A stretch of DNA of 64,000 nt from Streptomyces syringium (GCF_017876625.1 NZ_JAGIOH010000001.1:4361501-4425500); one strand, 5' to 3'. Counted from the stretch's first letter, positions 40,532-49,415 are shown. Notes: generated from the sequence alone by a model not told the origin. A program made the numbers and translations.

Positions 40532-41938
40532 TCAGACCAGCGCCCGGCCGATCACGTAGACCACCGGTCCGGCGGCCGCCAGCGGCAGCGCCACGCCGGC
40601 CGTCATGTGCACGAACCGGGAGGGGTAGTCGTAGCTCGCGACCCGCAGCCCGATCAGGGCGCAGGCGCCCGCCGCCAGGCCCAGCAGGGCCGCGGACGGG
40701 CCGATGCCGGTCAGCCCGCCGGTGGCGACGCCGGAGCCGGCCGCCGCGATCAGGGCGATCACGGGGGAAGCCACGGACGGCAGCGGCAGCGCGCGGGCCA
40801 GGACCGTCACGGCGACGGCGGCCCCGCCCACCACGACGGCGTCGTCGGCGGCGGCCAGGTGCCCGGCCGCCAGCACCGTGACACCGGCCGAGGCGACGGC
40901 GGCGGTGAGCCCGTACAGCCGCTCGTCGGGGGCGGCGTGGCTGCGCAGCTGGAGCACGAGCGTCAGCAGGACCCACACGCCGAGGGTGCCGATCAGGACC
41001 GTCGGCGCGTCGAGGGCGTCCGTGGCCAGCAGCCCGATGTCGGCGGCCACGCCGCCGAGGAACGCGAGCGCGATGCCCTGCCGGGCGGGCCACATGCCGT
41101 TCAGCCGGAACCATCCGGCCGCCGTGACCGCCTGCAGGAGCACCACGGGCACGACCAGCGCGAACTGCCCCAGCGGCGCGGCGAGCGCCAGCAGCGCCGC
41201 GAGGACGGCGGTGACCAGGGCGGGCTTGAAGCCGGGCGAGAGGATCTGCGGCCGGCCCTCGGCCTTCGCCTTCTCGGCCGCGGTCATCGGCCGGTCGCCG
41301 GTCGCCGGCTCCCCGGCCGGCCCGTCGGCGTCGTGGACCGAGCCGGCGCCGGGACCCGGTCCCGGCTCGTCGAGCGCCGCGGGCCAGGGCGCCGGGCCCG
41401 TGCCGGAGGCCGCGGTGTGCCGTCCGACGGTGCTCCCGTACGAGGAGTCCCCGTACGAGGAGTCGCCGTACCGGCCCGCGCCGGTGTCGCCGTTGCCCGT
41501 GTGCCGCGGCGTGTCGTGCTCGGCGGGGGCCTCCGCGTGGCCCAGCGTCTGCTGCGGCAGGGGCTCGCCGGGCCACGGCGTGCGGTACGCGGGCTCCGCC
41601 GCCGGGGACGCCTCCCAGCCGCGCTGCTCCCAGGACCGGGTGTCCCAGGTCTGGGTGGCCGGGTCCTGCTGGGGCTGGTAACCCTGCTGGTCCGTGTGCG
41701 AGGGCCACGCCGTGGGCTGCTGCTGCGACTGCTGCGGCTGCTGCTGCGCGTACGGCTCGTAGGCGTCGTAGGGGCCCGGGGCGGCCTGCGGCCGGTCGGG
41801 CTGCGCGGCGGCCCGGGGCTGGTACGCCCCGTAGCCCTCGCGCTGCTCGTACGGCTGGGACGCGTAGCGCTCGTCGTACGACTCGTACGTCTCATGAGCC
41901 TCATGCGGCTCATACGGATTGCGGTGCTGATTGCTCAT
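40532..41938 (-). CDS. Membrane protein with a long low-complexity Gln/Pro/Tyr-rich cytoplasmic domain
   Basis: This 468-aa protein has residues 1-240 as disordered, repeat-rich sequence (YEPHEAHETYESYDERY, QQQPQQSQQQP, YGDSSYGDSSYG). Residues 245-465 form about eight transmembrane helices. The ATG at 41938 has GGAGGG 11 nt upstream and lies 10 bp after the MoaD-like gene, so the two are co-transcribed. Function unknown. The low-complexity part may be a protein-interaction or phase-separating region. Confidence 0.8.
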   Translation of the reverse strand: MSNQHRNPYEPHEAHETYESYDERYASQPYEQREGYGAYQPRAAAQPDRPQAAPGPYDAYEPYAQQQPQQSQQQPTAWPSHTDQQGYQPQQDPATQTWDTRSWEQRGWEASPAAEPAYRTPWPGEPLPQQTLGHAEAPAEHDTPRHTGNGDTGAGRYGDSSYGDSSYGSTVGRHTAASGTGPAPWPAALDEPGPGPGAGSVHDADGPAGEPATGDRPMTAAEKAKAEGRPQILSPGFKPALVTAVLAALLALAAPLGQFALVVPVVLLQAVTAAGWFRLNGMWPARQGIALAFLGGVAADIGLLATDALDAPTVLIGTLGVWVLLTLVLQLRSHAAPDERLYGLTAAVASAGVTVLAAGHLAAADDAVVVGGAAVAVTVLARALPLPSVASPVIALIAAAGSGVATGGLTGIGPSAALLGLAAGACALIGLRVASYDYPSRFVHMTAGVALPLAAAGPVVYVIGRALV

Positions 41939-41948
41939 GCTGTCGGGG

Positions 41949-42263
41949 TCACCCTCCTGCGAAGGGCGGGAGCACCTCGACAGTGCCGCCCTCGGCCAGT
42001 TGGACCGTCGTGTGGTCGCGTGTGCCGACGGGATCGCCGTCCACGAGGAAGGAGCAGCGCAGCAGGACCCGCGCGAACTCCGGACGGGTCGCGTGCCGGC
42101 GCCGGGCCGCGTCGAGCGCGTCCTGCAGCGTCCGCGCCGCGTACGGCTCCTCGGCCGTGCCGGCCGCGGCCTTCGCCGCGGCCCAGTACCGGATCGTGCC
42201 TTCCGGTTCCGGCCGGGCCGGCTGCTCCGGCAGTGCCGGACGTGCCGAGTCTGTCGTCGCCAC
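41949..42263 (-). CDS. MoaD/ThiS-family ubiquitin-like sulfur carrier
   Basis: This 104-aa protein has a beta-grasp fold with a C-terminal Gly-Gly (VEVLPPFAGG), the thiocarboxylate-forming end of MoaD/ThiS proteins, and a typical FLVDGDPVGTRDHTTVQLAEG. I chose the GTG at 42263 because AAGGAAAGG precedes it by about 8 nt. No MoeB/ThiF-like activator is adjacent. It may donate sulfur to molybdopterin, or be a stand-alone carrier; the downstream membrane protein gene gives no clue. Confidence 0.86.
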   Translation of the reverse strand: MATTDSARPALPEQPARPEPEGTIRYWAAAKAAAGTAEEPYAARTLQDALDAARRRHATRPEFARVLLRCSFLVDGDPVGTRDHTTVQLAEGGTVEVLPPFAGG

Positions 42264-42378
42264 GGCGACCCCTTTCCTTCTTCCTGCGCCTCCATGATGA
42301 CGGGTGTCGCGGGCTCCCCCGTCCGCCACCCGCCAAAACCAGAGGCCCGCTGTCAGTGCGGTCACTTACGCTGCCTAT

Positions 42379-44112
42379 GTGTTGGTACGACTTCTACGGG
42401 CGTACTTGAGGCCCTATTCGAAACCGATCGCGCTCGTGGTGTTGCTCCAGCTCATACAGACGCTGGCCACGCTCTACCTCCCCACGCTGAACGCGGACAT
42501 CATCGACAACGGCGTGGTGAAGGGGGACACGGGGTACATCCTCGAAATCGGCGGCTGGATGCTGGCCGTCACGGTCGGCCAGATCGTCTGCGCCATCGGG
42601 GCCGTCTATTACGGCGCCCGCACGGCCATGGCGGTCGGCCGCGATCTGCGCGCCACGGTCTTCGACCGGGTGCAGTCCTTCTCGGCGCGCGAGCTGGGCC
42701 ACTTCGGGGCACCGTCGCTCATCACCCGCACCACCAATGACGTGCAGCAGGTCCAGATGCTGGTCCTGATGTCCTTCACCCTCATGGTCTCCGCGCCGAT
42801 CATGTGCGTCGGCGGCATCGCGATGGCCCTGCACCAGGACGTGCCGCTGTCCGCACTGCTGCTGATCATCGTGCCGGTGCTCGGTGCCGTGGTCTCGCTG
42901 ATCATCTGGCGGATGCGGCCGCTCTTCCGCGGCATGCAGGAGCGCATCGACACCGTCAACCGCGTGCTGCGCGAGCAGATCACCGGCATCCGGGTCATCC
43001 GTGCCTTCGTCCGCGACACCCACGAGCGGAAGCGCTTCGCGCGCGCCAACACCGACCTCATGGACGTCTCCGTGCGCGCCGGCCGGCTGATGTCGCTGAT
43101 GTTCCCCTCGACGATGCTGGTGGTGAATCTGTCCTCGGTCGCCGTCCTGTGGTTCGGCGGGCACCGCATCGACGACGGGCAGATGGAGATCGGGGCGCTC
43201 ACCGCGTTCCTCGCCTATCTCATGCAGATCCTGATGGCCGTGATGATGGCGACCTTCATGTTCATGATGGTGCCCCGCGCCGAGGTGTGCGCCGAGCGCA
43301 TCCAGGAGGTCCTGAGCACCGACTCCAGCGTGGTGCCCCCGGCCGAGCCGGTCACCGAGCTGCGCCGCGCCGGCCATCTGGAGCTGCGCGGGGTGGAGTT
43401 CCGCTTCCCGGGCGCCGAGGAGCCGGTCCTCAAGGACGTCTCCCTGACCGCCCGGCCCGGCGAGACCACGGCCGTCATCGGCTCCACGGGCAGCGGCAAG
43501 TCCACGCTGCTGGGCCTGATCCCGCGCCTGTTCGACGCGACCGGCGGATCGGTTCTGCTCGACGGCGTGGACGTACGGGACCTGGACCCGGCCCTGATGG
43601 CCGAGAGCGTCGGGCTCGTCCCCCAGAAGCCGTACCTCTTCTCCGGCACCATCGCCTCCAACCTGCGCTACGGACGGCCGGACGCGAGCGACGAGGAGCT
43701 GTGGCAGGCGCTGGAGACCGCGCAGGCCCGGGAGTTCGTGGAGCGGATGGAGCTGGGGCTGGCCGCGCCCGTCGCGCAGGGCGGCTCCAATGTCTCCGGC
43801 GGGCAGCGGCAGCGCCTCGCCATCGCTCGGGCCCTGGTCCGCAGACCGGGCATCTATCTCTTCGACGACTCCTTCTCCGCGCTCGACTACGCCACCGACG
43901 CACGGCTGCGGGCCGCGCTGGCCCAGGAGACGGGTGACGCGACGGTCGTCATCGTCGCCCAGCGGGTGTCCACCATCCGCGACGCCGACCGGATCCTCGT
44001 CCTCGACGAGGGACGGGTCGTCGGCAGCGGTACCCACACCGAACTGATGGCGTCCAACGACACCTACCGGGAGATCGTCCTCTCCCAGCTCACCGAGGAG
44101 GAGGCAGCGTGA
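42379..44112 (+). CDS. ABC exporter half-transporter with degenerate ATPase site (first of pair)
   Basis: This 577-aa protein is TM domain plus ABC ATPase. Six helices span about 1-300; Walker A STGSGKST (about 375-382), signature VSGGQRQR and Walker B IYLFDDSFSALD. The residue after Walker B is Asp, not the catalytic Glu, so this subunit holds the degenerate site. The GTG at 42379 is 6 nt after TACGCT (42367-42372), a leaderless start. It overlaps the next gene by 4 bp and forms a heterodimer with it. Confidence 0.9.
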   Translation: MLVRLLRAYLRPYSKPIALVVLLQLIQTLATLYLPTLNADIIDNGVVKGDTGYILEIGGWMLAVTVGQIVCAIGAVYYGARTAMAVGRDLRATVFDRVQSFSARELGHFGAPSLITRTTNDVQQVQMLVLMSFTLMVSAPIMCVGGIAMALHQDVPLSALLLIIVPVLGAVVSLIIWRMRPLFRGMQERIDTVNRVLREQITGIRVIRAFVRDTHERKRFARANTDLMDVSVRAGRLMSLMFPSTMLVVNLSSVAVLWFGGHRIDDGQMEIGALTAFLAYLMQILMAVMMATFMFMMVPRAEVCAERIQEVLSTDSSVVPPAEPVTELRRAGHLELRGVEFRFPGAEEPVLKDVSLTARPGETTAVIGSTGSGKSTLLGLIPRLFDATGGSVLLDGVDVRDLDPALMAESVGLVPQKPYLFSGTIASNLRYGRPDASDEELWQALETAQAREFVERMELGLAAPVAQGGSNVSGGQRQRLAIARALVRRPGIYLFDDSFSALDYATDARLRAALAQETGDATVVIVAQRVSTIRDADRILVLDEGRVVGSGTHTELMASNDTYREIVLSQLTEEEAA

Positions 44113-46115
44113 CGTCCACCGAGAAGCCGTCCTCCGGTACGCCGAAGCCGGACGCCGCCCCCGCTGTTCCCCGCAGGGGCCCGGCGCCGGCCGCCGGGAT
44201 GGCACGCCACATGGGCGGCCAGCCCACCGAGCGGTCCATGGACTTCGCGGGCTCCAGCCGCCGCCTGCTGGCCACGCTCCGCCCGGAGCGGGCGGTCATC
44301 GCCGTCGCGCTCTTCTTCAGCGTCGCCGCCGTGGCGCTGTCCGTCATCGGGCCGAAGATCCTCGGCCACGCCACGGACCTGATCTTCTCCGGTGTGGTCG
44401 GCCGGCAGTTCCCCGGCGGCCAGACCAAGGCCGAGGTCATCGCCCGGCTGCGGAGCGACGGCGACGGCAAGCTCGCCGACATGCTGGGCGCGATGGACTT
44501 CACCCCCGGCCGGGGCATCGACTTCGACGCCATCGGGGTGGTGCTGCTCTGGGTGGCGCTGATCTACCTCTGCATGTCCCTCCTGATGCTCGTCCAGGCG
44601 CGGATCGCCACGGCTGTCGTCCAGCGGGCGGTCTTCCGGCTGCGCGAACAGGTCGAGGAGAAGCTCGGCCGGCTGCCGCTCGGCTACTTCGACAAGCAGC
44701 AGCGCGGCGAGGTCCTCTCCCGTGCCACCAACGACATCGACAACATCCAGCAGACCCTCCAGCAGACCCTGAGCCAGATCGTCTCCTCGGCCCTGACGAT
44801 CGTCGGCGTGCTGGCGATGATGTTCTGGATCTCCTGGCTGCTGGCCCTGGTCGCGCTGGTGACCGTGCCCGTCTCCATCGTCGTCGCCACGAAGATCGGC
44901 AAGCGGGCGCAGCCGCAGTTCGTCGCCCAGTGGAAGACCACCGGCACGCTCAACGCCCACATCGAGGAGATGTACACCGGGCACTCCCTGGTGAAGGTCT
45001 TCGGCCGCCAGAAGGAGTCCGCGGAGACCTTCCGCAAGGAGAACGAGGACCTTTACGAGGCGGGCTTCAAGGCGCAGTTCATCTCCGGCGTCATCCAGCC
45101 CGCGATGATGTTCATCGGCAACCTCAACTACGTCCTCGTCGCCGTCGTCGGCGGACTGCGGGTCGCCTCGGGCGCGCTGTCCATCGGTGACGTCCAGGCG
45201 TTCGTCCAGTACTCACGGCAGTTCAGCCAGCCGCTCACCCAGGTCGCCTCCATGGCCAACCTCGTCCAGTCCGGCGTGGCCTCCGCCGAGCGGGTCTTCG
45301 AGCTGCTGGACGCGGAGGAGCAGTCGCCGGACGCCACGGCGGCGGTGGGCCCCGAGCGCGTGCGCGGCGAGGTCGTCTTCGAGGACGTCTCCTTCCGCTA
45401 CGAGCCGGACACCCCGCTGATCGAGGGCCTCTCCCTGACCGTGCGCCCGGGCCAGACCGTCGCCATCGTCGGCCCGACCGGCGCGGGCAAGACCACCCTG
45501 GTCAATCTCCTGATGCGGTTCTACGAGGTCAGTGGCGGCCGCATCACGCTGGACGGCACGGACGTCGCCGAGATGTCGCGCGAGGAGCTGCGCGGCCACA
45601 TCGGCATGGTCCTCCAGGACACCTGGCTCTTCGGCGGCACGATCGCGGAGAACATCGCGTACGGGGCGCCTGCCGGCACCTCCATGGACAAGATCGTCGA
45701 GGCCGCGAAGGCCACCCACGTCGACCGCTTCGTCCGTACGCTGCCCGACGGCTACGACACGGTGATCGACGAGGAGGGGGCCAACGTCTCCGTCGGCGAG
45801 AAGCAGCTCATCACGATCGCACGGGCGTTCCTGGCGGAGCCGGAGATCCTCGTCCTGGACGAGGCCACCAGCTCGGTCGACACCCGCACGGAGGTGCTGA
45901 TCCAGCACGCGATGGCCCAGCTCCGCACGGGCCGCACCAGCTTCGTCATCGCCCACCGGCTGTCCACGATCCGCGACGCGGACGTGATCCTGGTGATGGA
46001 GTCGGGCCGCATCGTGGAACAGGGCACGCACGAGTCGCTCCTGGCGGCGCGGGGGGCGTACGCGGGGCTGTACTCAGCGCAGTTCGCTGCCGCGGCTGTG
46101 CCTGGCGGCGCGTAG
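44109..46115 (+). CDS. ABC exporter half-transporter with catalytic ATPase site (second of pair)
   Basis: This 668-aa protein has an N-terminal extension (about 1-60), six helices and an ABC domain. Walker A PTGAGKTT, a variant signature VSVGEKQ and Walker B VLDEATSSVD with the catalytic Glu. With the upstream partner (Asp in that position) this is a classic heterodimeric multidrug-type exporter. Substrate unknown; drugs or lipids are both plausible. The GTG start overlaps the previous stop (ATGA-like). Confidence 0.92.
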   Translation: MTSTEKPSSGTPKPDAAPAVPRRGPAPAAGMARHMGGQPTERSMDFAGSSRRLLATLRPERAVIAVALFFSVAAVALSVIGPKILGHATDLIFSGVVGRQFPGGQTKAEVIARLRSDGDGKLADMLGAMDFTPGRGIDFDAIGVVLLWVALIYLCMSLLMLVQARIATAVVQRAVFRLREQVEEKLGRLPLGYFDKQQRGEVLSRATNDIDNIQQTLQQTLSQIVSSALTIVGVLAMMFWISWLLALVALVTVPVSIVVATKIGKRAQPQFVAQWKTTGTLNAHIEEMYTGHSLVKVFGRQKESAETFRKENEDLYEAGFKAQFISGVIQPAMMFIGNLNYVLVAVVGGLRVASGALSIGDVQAFVQYSRQFSQPLTQVASMANLVQSGVASAERVFELLDAEEQSPDATAAVGPERVRGEVVFEDVSFRYEPDTPLIEGLSLTVRPGQTVAIVGPTGAGKTTLVNLLMRFYEVSGGRITLDGTDVAEMSREELRGHIGMVLQDTWLFGGTIAENIAYGAPAGTSMDKIVEAAKATHVDRFVRTLPDGYDTVIDEEGANVSVGEKQLITIARAFLAEPEILVLDEATSSVDTRTEVLIQHAMAQLRTGRTSFVIAHRLSTIRDADVILVMESGRIVEQGTHESLLAARGAYAGLYSAQFAAAAVPGGA

Positions 46116-46361
46116 CCGGTTTTGGGCCCGGCCCCGCGGTTCGGCTGACCGCCGGTGGTGGGCGCGGCGCGCTTTGGCCGCCCGCCGGTGGTGGTGCGGC
46201 GCCGGGCCGCTCCGGGTTGTTGCGGGGCTGCTTCGCTTTACGCCCCGCAACAACCCTGCGCGTCCCGACGCCTCCCCTCAGGGAGGGGTTGTCGACGGGC
46301 GGGCCAAAATGGCTGGGAGCAGCCAAATCAGGCGGTAAGCCAACGGCTGAGGCCGGCCAAA
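46116..46361. other. Intergenic region with GCCGGTGGTGG direct repeats
   Basis: This gap of 246 bp lies between the convergent exporter and hydrolase genes. It contains a GCCGGTGGTGG direct repeat (near 46151 and 46182) and the A-rich left half of dispersed-repeat copy 3 at its right end. No gene is recognised. Confidence 0.5.
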
Positions 46362-47228
46362 TCAAGCCCGTCCGGCGATTGAGGACACCACCCACCGGGC
46401 GACGCGGGTCAACAGTTCCCCACCGGCCGAGGTCTCGGCATGGGCGAAGCCCCGCTCGATCCACAGCTCCGTCGAAGACGGATCCGCGGCGGCGGACAGC
46501 ATCCGCGGGTGGTCCAGAGGAAAGTACGTGTCCCTGTCGCCGTGCACGATCAGCAGCGGCCGCGGCGCGATCAAGGGCACCGATTCCGTCGGGGAGAGCG
46601 GGACCGGGTCCCAGTCCTCCGGATGGATGCGCGTGCCCAGCCCCCACCGGGTGATCGCGCGCCCCGTGCGGCCGGAGATCGCCCAGTGCAGACGGCGCAT
46701 GGGGGCCGTGCCCCGGTAGTACCAGCGCGCCGGCGCGCTCACCGAGACGATCGTGTCGGCGTGTGCGTCGGTGCGCCCCCCGTGCCCTCCCCCGTTCGGC
46801 GGCAGGTACAACGCGCCGTGTCGCAGCACCACGGAGCCGCCCATGGAGAAGCCGACGGTCGCCACCCGGCGGTGGCCGAGCGAGCGGGCCCAGCCCACCG
46901 CGGCCGCCAGGTCCAGTACCTCGCGGTCGCCGAGCGTGGAGCGGCCGCCGGAGCCGCCGTGGCCCCGGAAGGAGAACGTGATCACGGCGGTGTGCTGCGC
47001 GAACACCCGCGCGGCCCGTCGCAGACCGGGGCGCTCCAGCGCGCCGGTGAAGCCGTGCGCGAGCACGACGACCGGATGGTCGGCGGCCCGCCGCGCGGGG
47101 TCCGGGCCGGGCTCGTAACGGGCCTCCACCCGCACTCCGTCGGCTGTCAAGAGCGCGCCGTGATGACCACTCGAAGTGAGCGACGAAACACAAGGTCGTG
47201 CAAAATCGTCCGTACCTCCGAAAGTCAT
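46362..47228 (-). CDS. Alpha/beta hydrolase (BAAT/acyl-thioesterase-like serine hydrolase)
   Basis: This 288-aa protein has VVVLAHGFTGALERPGLRRA, nucleophile elbow VGFSMGGSVVL (Ser), LLIVHGDRDTYFPLDHPRML with the Asp and FAHAET with His. I chose the ATG at 47228, which begins family sequence; a longer reading enters the glnR leader. The last seven codons and the stop (SSIAGRA) lie inside a dispersed-repeat arm (46365-46386), so the repeat supplies the C-terminus. Confidence 0.88.
   Translation of the reverse strand: MTFGGTDDFARPCVSSLTSSGHHGALLTADGVRVEARYEPGPDPARRAADHPVVVLAHGFTGALERPGLRRAARVFAQHTAVITFSFRGHGGSGGRSTLGDREVLDLAAAVGWARSLGHRRVATVGFSMGGSVVLRHGALYLPPNGGGHGGRTDAHADTIVSVSAPARWYYRGTAPMRRLHWAISGRTGRAITRWGLGTRIHPEDWDPVPLSPTESVPLIAPRPLLIVHGDRDTYFPLDHPRMLSAAADPSSTELWIERGFAHAETSAGGELLTRVARWVVSSIAGRA
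46365..46386. repeat. Dispersed repeat arm, copy 3, within the hydrolase 3' end
   Basis: The 22-nt arm AGCCCGTCCGGCG...GAGGAC, identical to the right arm of copy 1, forms the last codons of the hydrolase. A related A-rich segment (AGCCAAATCA) precedes it, as in the loop of copy 4. The pairing arm is absent. Confidence 0.85.
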
Positions 47229-47252
47229 GTGGGTTATTCTGCTGGGCAGAGA

Positions 47253-47284
47253 GGATCCGGGCAGAGTCGCCCCCGGGTCCTTTT
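47253..47284 (+). terminator. Terminator-like hairpin with T-run upstream of glnR
   Basis: Arm GGATCCGGG (47253-47261) pairs with CCCGGGTCC (47272-47280) through one G-U, followed at once by TTTT (47281-47284). A TATTCT hexamer at 47235-47240 could start a transcript just before it. It lies about 190 bp before the glnR ATG and has the shape of an attenuator. Confidence 0.6.
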
Positions 47285-47402
47285 GTGCATTCAGACGCGT
47301 CACCCGCGGCTGAGAGCGCGCGTGCTCCTAGGGCGCGGAGACCGCAAACCGTACGAATGAGTGCCGCAACGTCCTCGCAGGGACCGAGGAGGAACCGACG
47401 TT

Positions 47403-47471
47403 ATGGGCGAGCGAAGCGTGCAGGACAGCAAGGACGACCGTAGTTCGACCGAAGCGGGTGGCAGCCGATGA
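47403..47471 (+). CDS. Upstream short ORF overlapping the glnR start codon
   Basis: This 22-codon ORF starts MGERSVQDSKDDRS with a strong ribosome site GAGGAGG about 11 nt upstream and ends with TGA overlapping the glnR ATG (ATGA). The glnR gene itself has only a weak GGGTGG before it. Ribosomes finishing this ORF would restart on glnR, so glnR translation may depend on it. The peptide is polar and has no recognisable fold. Confidence 0.65.
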   Translation: MGERSVQDSKDDRSSTEAGGSR

Positions 47472-48256
47472 GTTCTCTGCTGCTCCTGACCAATGCCCTC
47501 CAGCCGTCGACGGAGGTGCTTCCCGCGCTGGGTCTGCTGCTGCACAGCGTGCGGGTGGCTCCCGCCGAGGGCCCGGCCCTCGTGGACACCCCGGGGGCCG
47601 ACGTCATACTGATCGACGGCCGCCGTGATCTGCCCCATGTGCGCAGTCTGTGTCAGTTGCTCCGGTCCACCGGCCCCGGCTGTCCGTTGATCCTCGTGGT
47701 CACCGAGGGCGGTCTGGCCGCGGTCACCGCGGACTGGGGCGTCGACGACGTCCTGCTGGACACCGCGGGGCCCGCCGAGGTGGAGGCGCGGCTGCGGCTG
47801 TCGATGGGGCGCCGGCAGATCTCGATGGACGACTCCCCGATGGAGATCCGCACGGGCGACCTCTCCGTGGACGAGGCGACGTACAGCGCGAAGCTCAAGG
47901 GCCGGATACTGGATCTGACCTTCAAGGAATTCGAGCTGCTGAAGTACCTCGCCCAGCATCCGGGCCGGGTCTTCACCCGCGCCCAGCTGCTCCAGGAGGT
48001 CTGGGGCTACGACTACTTCGGCGGTACCCGCACGGTCGACGTGCACGTGCGGCGGCTGCGCGCCAAGCTCGGTCCCGAGCACGAGTCCTTGATCGGCACC
48101 GTGCGGAACGTCGGGTACCGCTTCGTGGTCCCGGAGAAGCCGGAGAAGGACGGTCGCCAGACCGAGGATGCCCAGCGAGAAGGCCCCGCGGACACCCCAC
48201 GAACGGAGAAGCCGGAGGCCGTCCGACCGCAGGCCGCACGCCCGGCGAAGAGGTGA
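47468..48256 (+). CDS. glnR: Nitrogen regulator GlnR (OmpR-type orphan response regulator)
   Basis: This 262-aa protein starts MSSLLLLTNALQPSTEVLPA and is clearly GlnR: a receiver-like domain at 1-120 with Asp 50 in DVILIDGRRD, an atypical receiver with no partner kinase, and an OmpR winged helix at about 130-230 (DLTFKEFELLKYLAQHPG, LLQEVWGYDYFGGTRTVDVH). It activates ammonium and amino-acid assimilation genes (glnA, amtB and others in Streptomyces). A variable acidic C-terminal tail follows. The divergent hydrolase shares the intergenic region. Confidence 0.97.
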   Translation: MSSLLLLTNALQPSTEVLPALGLLLHSVRVAPAEGPALVDTPGADVILIDGRRDLPHVRSLCQLLRSTGPGCPLILVVTEGGLAAVTADWGVDDVLLDTAGPAEVEARLRLSMGRRQISMDDSPMEIRTGDLSVDEATYSAKLKGRILDLTFKEFELLKYLAQHPGRVFTRAQLLQEVWGYDYFGGTRTVDVHVRRLRAKLGPEHESLIGTVRNVGYRFVVPEKPEKDGRQTEDAQREGPADTPRTEKPEAVRPQAARPAKR

Positions 48257-48280
48257 GTGGACCCGCGTAGACTGCCGCCC

Positions 48281-49306
48281 GTGGCCAAGGTGACGCGGGA
48301 CGATGTGGCGAGACTGGCGGGGACGTCGACCGCGGTGGTCAGCTATGTCATCAACAACGGGCCGAGGCCGGTCGCCCCGGCCACGCGGGACCGGGTGCTG
48401 GCCGCGATCAAGGAGCTGGGGTACCGGCCCGACCGGGTCGCCCAGGCCATGGCGTCCCGACGGACGGACCTCATAGGCCTGATCGTCCCGGACGCGCGCC
48501 AGCCCTTCTTCGCGGAGATGGCGCACGCGGTCGAGCAGGCCGCGGCCGAGCGGGGCAAGATGGTGCTCGTCGGGAACTCCGACTATCTCGACGAGCGCGA
48601 AGTGCACTATCTGCGGGCCTTCTTGGGCATGCGGGTCTCCGGGCTCATCCTGATCAGCCAGGGACCCAGCGAGCACGCCGCGACGGAGATCGACGCGTGG
48701 GACGCCCGCGTGGTGCTGATGCACCGCAGACCGGACGCGATCGACGATGTCGCCGTCGTGACCGACGACGTCGGCGGCGCCCAGCTCGCCACCCGCCATC
48801 TGCTGGAGCACGGCCACCCCTACGTGGCCTGTCTCGGCGGGACCGAGGAGACGCCGGTGATCGGCGACCCGGTCACCGACCACGTCGAAGGCTGGCGGCG
48901 GGCCATGCGCGAGGCCGGGAAGTCGCTGGAGGGCCGGCTCTTCCAGGCCCCCTACAACCGCTACGACGCCTACAAGGTCGCCCTCGGGCTGCTGTCCGGC
49001 CCCGACCGTCCGCCGGCCATCATCTGCGCCACCGACGACCAGGCGATCGGCGTCCTGCGGGCCGCGCGCGAGCTGCGCATCGACGTCCCCGGCGAGCTGG
49101 CCGTCGCCGGTTTCGACGACGTGAAGGAAGCGGCCCTCACGGACCCGCCGCTGACCACCGTCGCCTCCGACCGCATCGCCATGGCCCGCTCGGCCGTGGA
49201 CCTGGTCCTGGACGACGCCCTGCGGGTCGCCGGATCCCGCCGCGAGCGGCTCAAGCAGTTCCCGTCGGCGCTGGTCGTCCGACGCTCGTGCGGCTGCGGC
49301 GGCTGA
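48281..49306 (+). CDS. LacI-family transcriptional regulator
   Basis: This 341-aa protein has its LacI HTH at residues 1-55 (VTRDDVARLAGTSTAVVSYV, then NGPRPVAPATRDRVLAAIKE). The sugar-binding effector domain follows (60-340): IGLIVPDARQPFFAEMAHAV, LILISQGPSE, VAVVTDDVGGAQLATRHLL, AIICATDDQAIGVLRAA and VAGFDD. TAGACT at 48268-48273 lies 7 nt before the GTG at 48281, indicating a leaderless start. No sugar gene is adjacent; its regulon is unknown. Confidence 0.93.
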   Translation: MAKVTRDDVARLAGTSTAVVSYVINNGPRPVAPATRDRVLAAIKELGYRPDRVAQAMASRRTDLIGLIVPDARQPFFAEMAHAVEQAAAERGKMVLVGNSDYLDEREVHYLRAFLGMRVSGLILISQGPSEHAATEIDAWDARVVLMHRRPDAIDDVAVVTDDVGGAQLATRHLLEHGHPYVACLGGTEETPVIGDPVTDHVEGWRRAMREAGKSLEGRLFQAPYNRYDAYKVALGLLSGPDRPPAIICATDDQAIGVLRAARELRIDVPGELAVAGFDDVKEAALTDPPLTTVASDRIAMARSAVDLVLDDALRVAGSRRERLKQFPSALVVRRSCGCGG

Positions 49307-49415
49307 GGATCCCTGCCGGGTGCCGGTGCGCCTTTATACCGGGCATACCCGCTTCTGTCGGGCTTCTTACGTCGCCCTCAGACAGTTCTCATGAAGGCGG
49401 AGGAGAGTCGTACCC

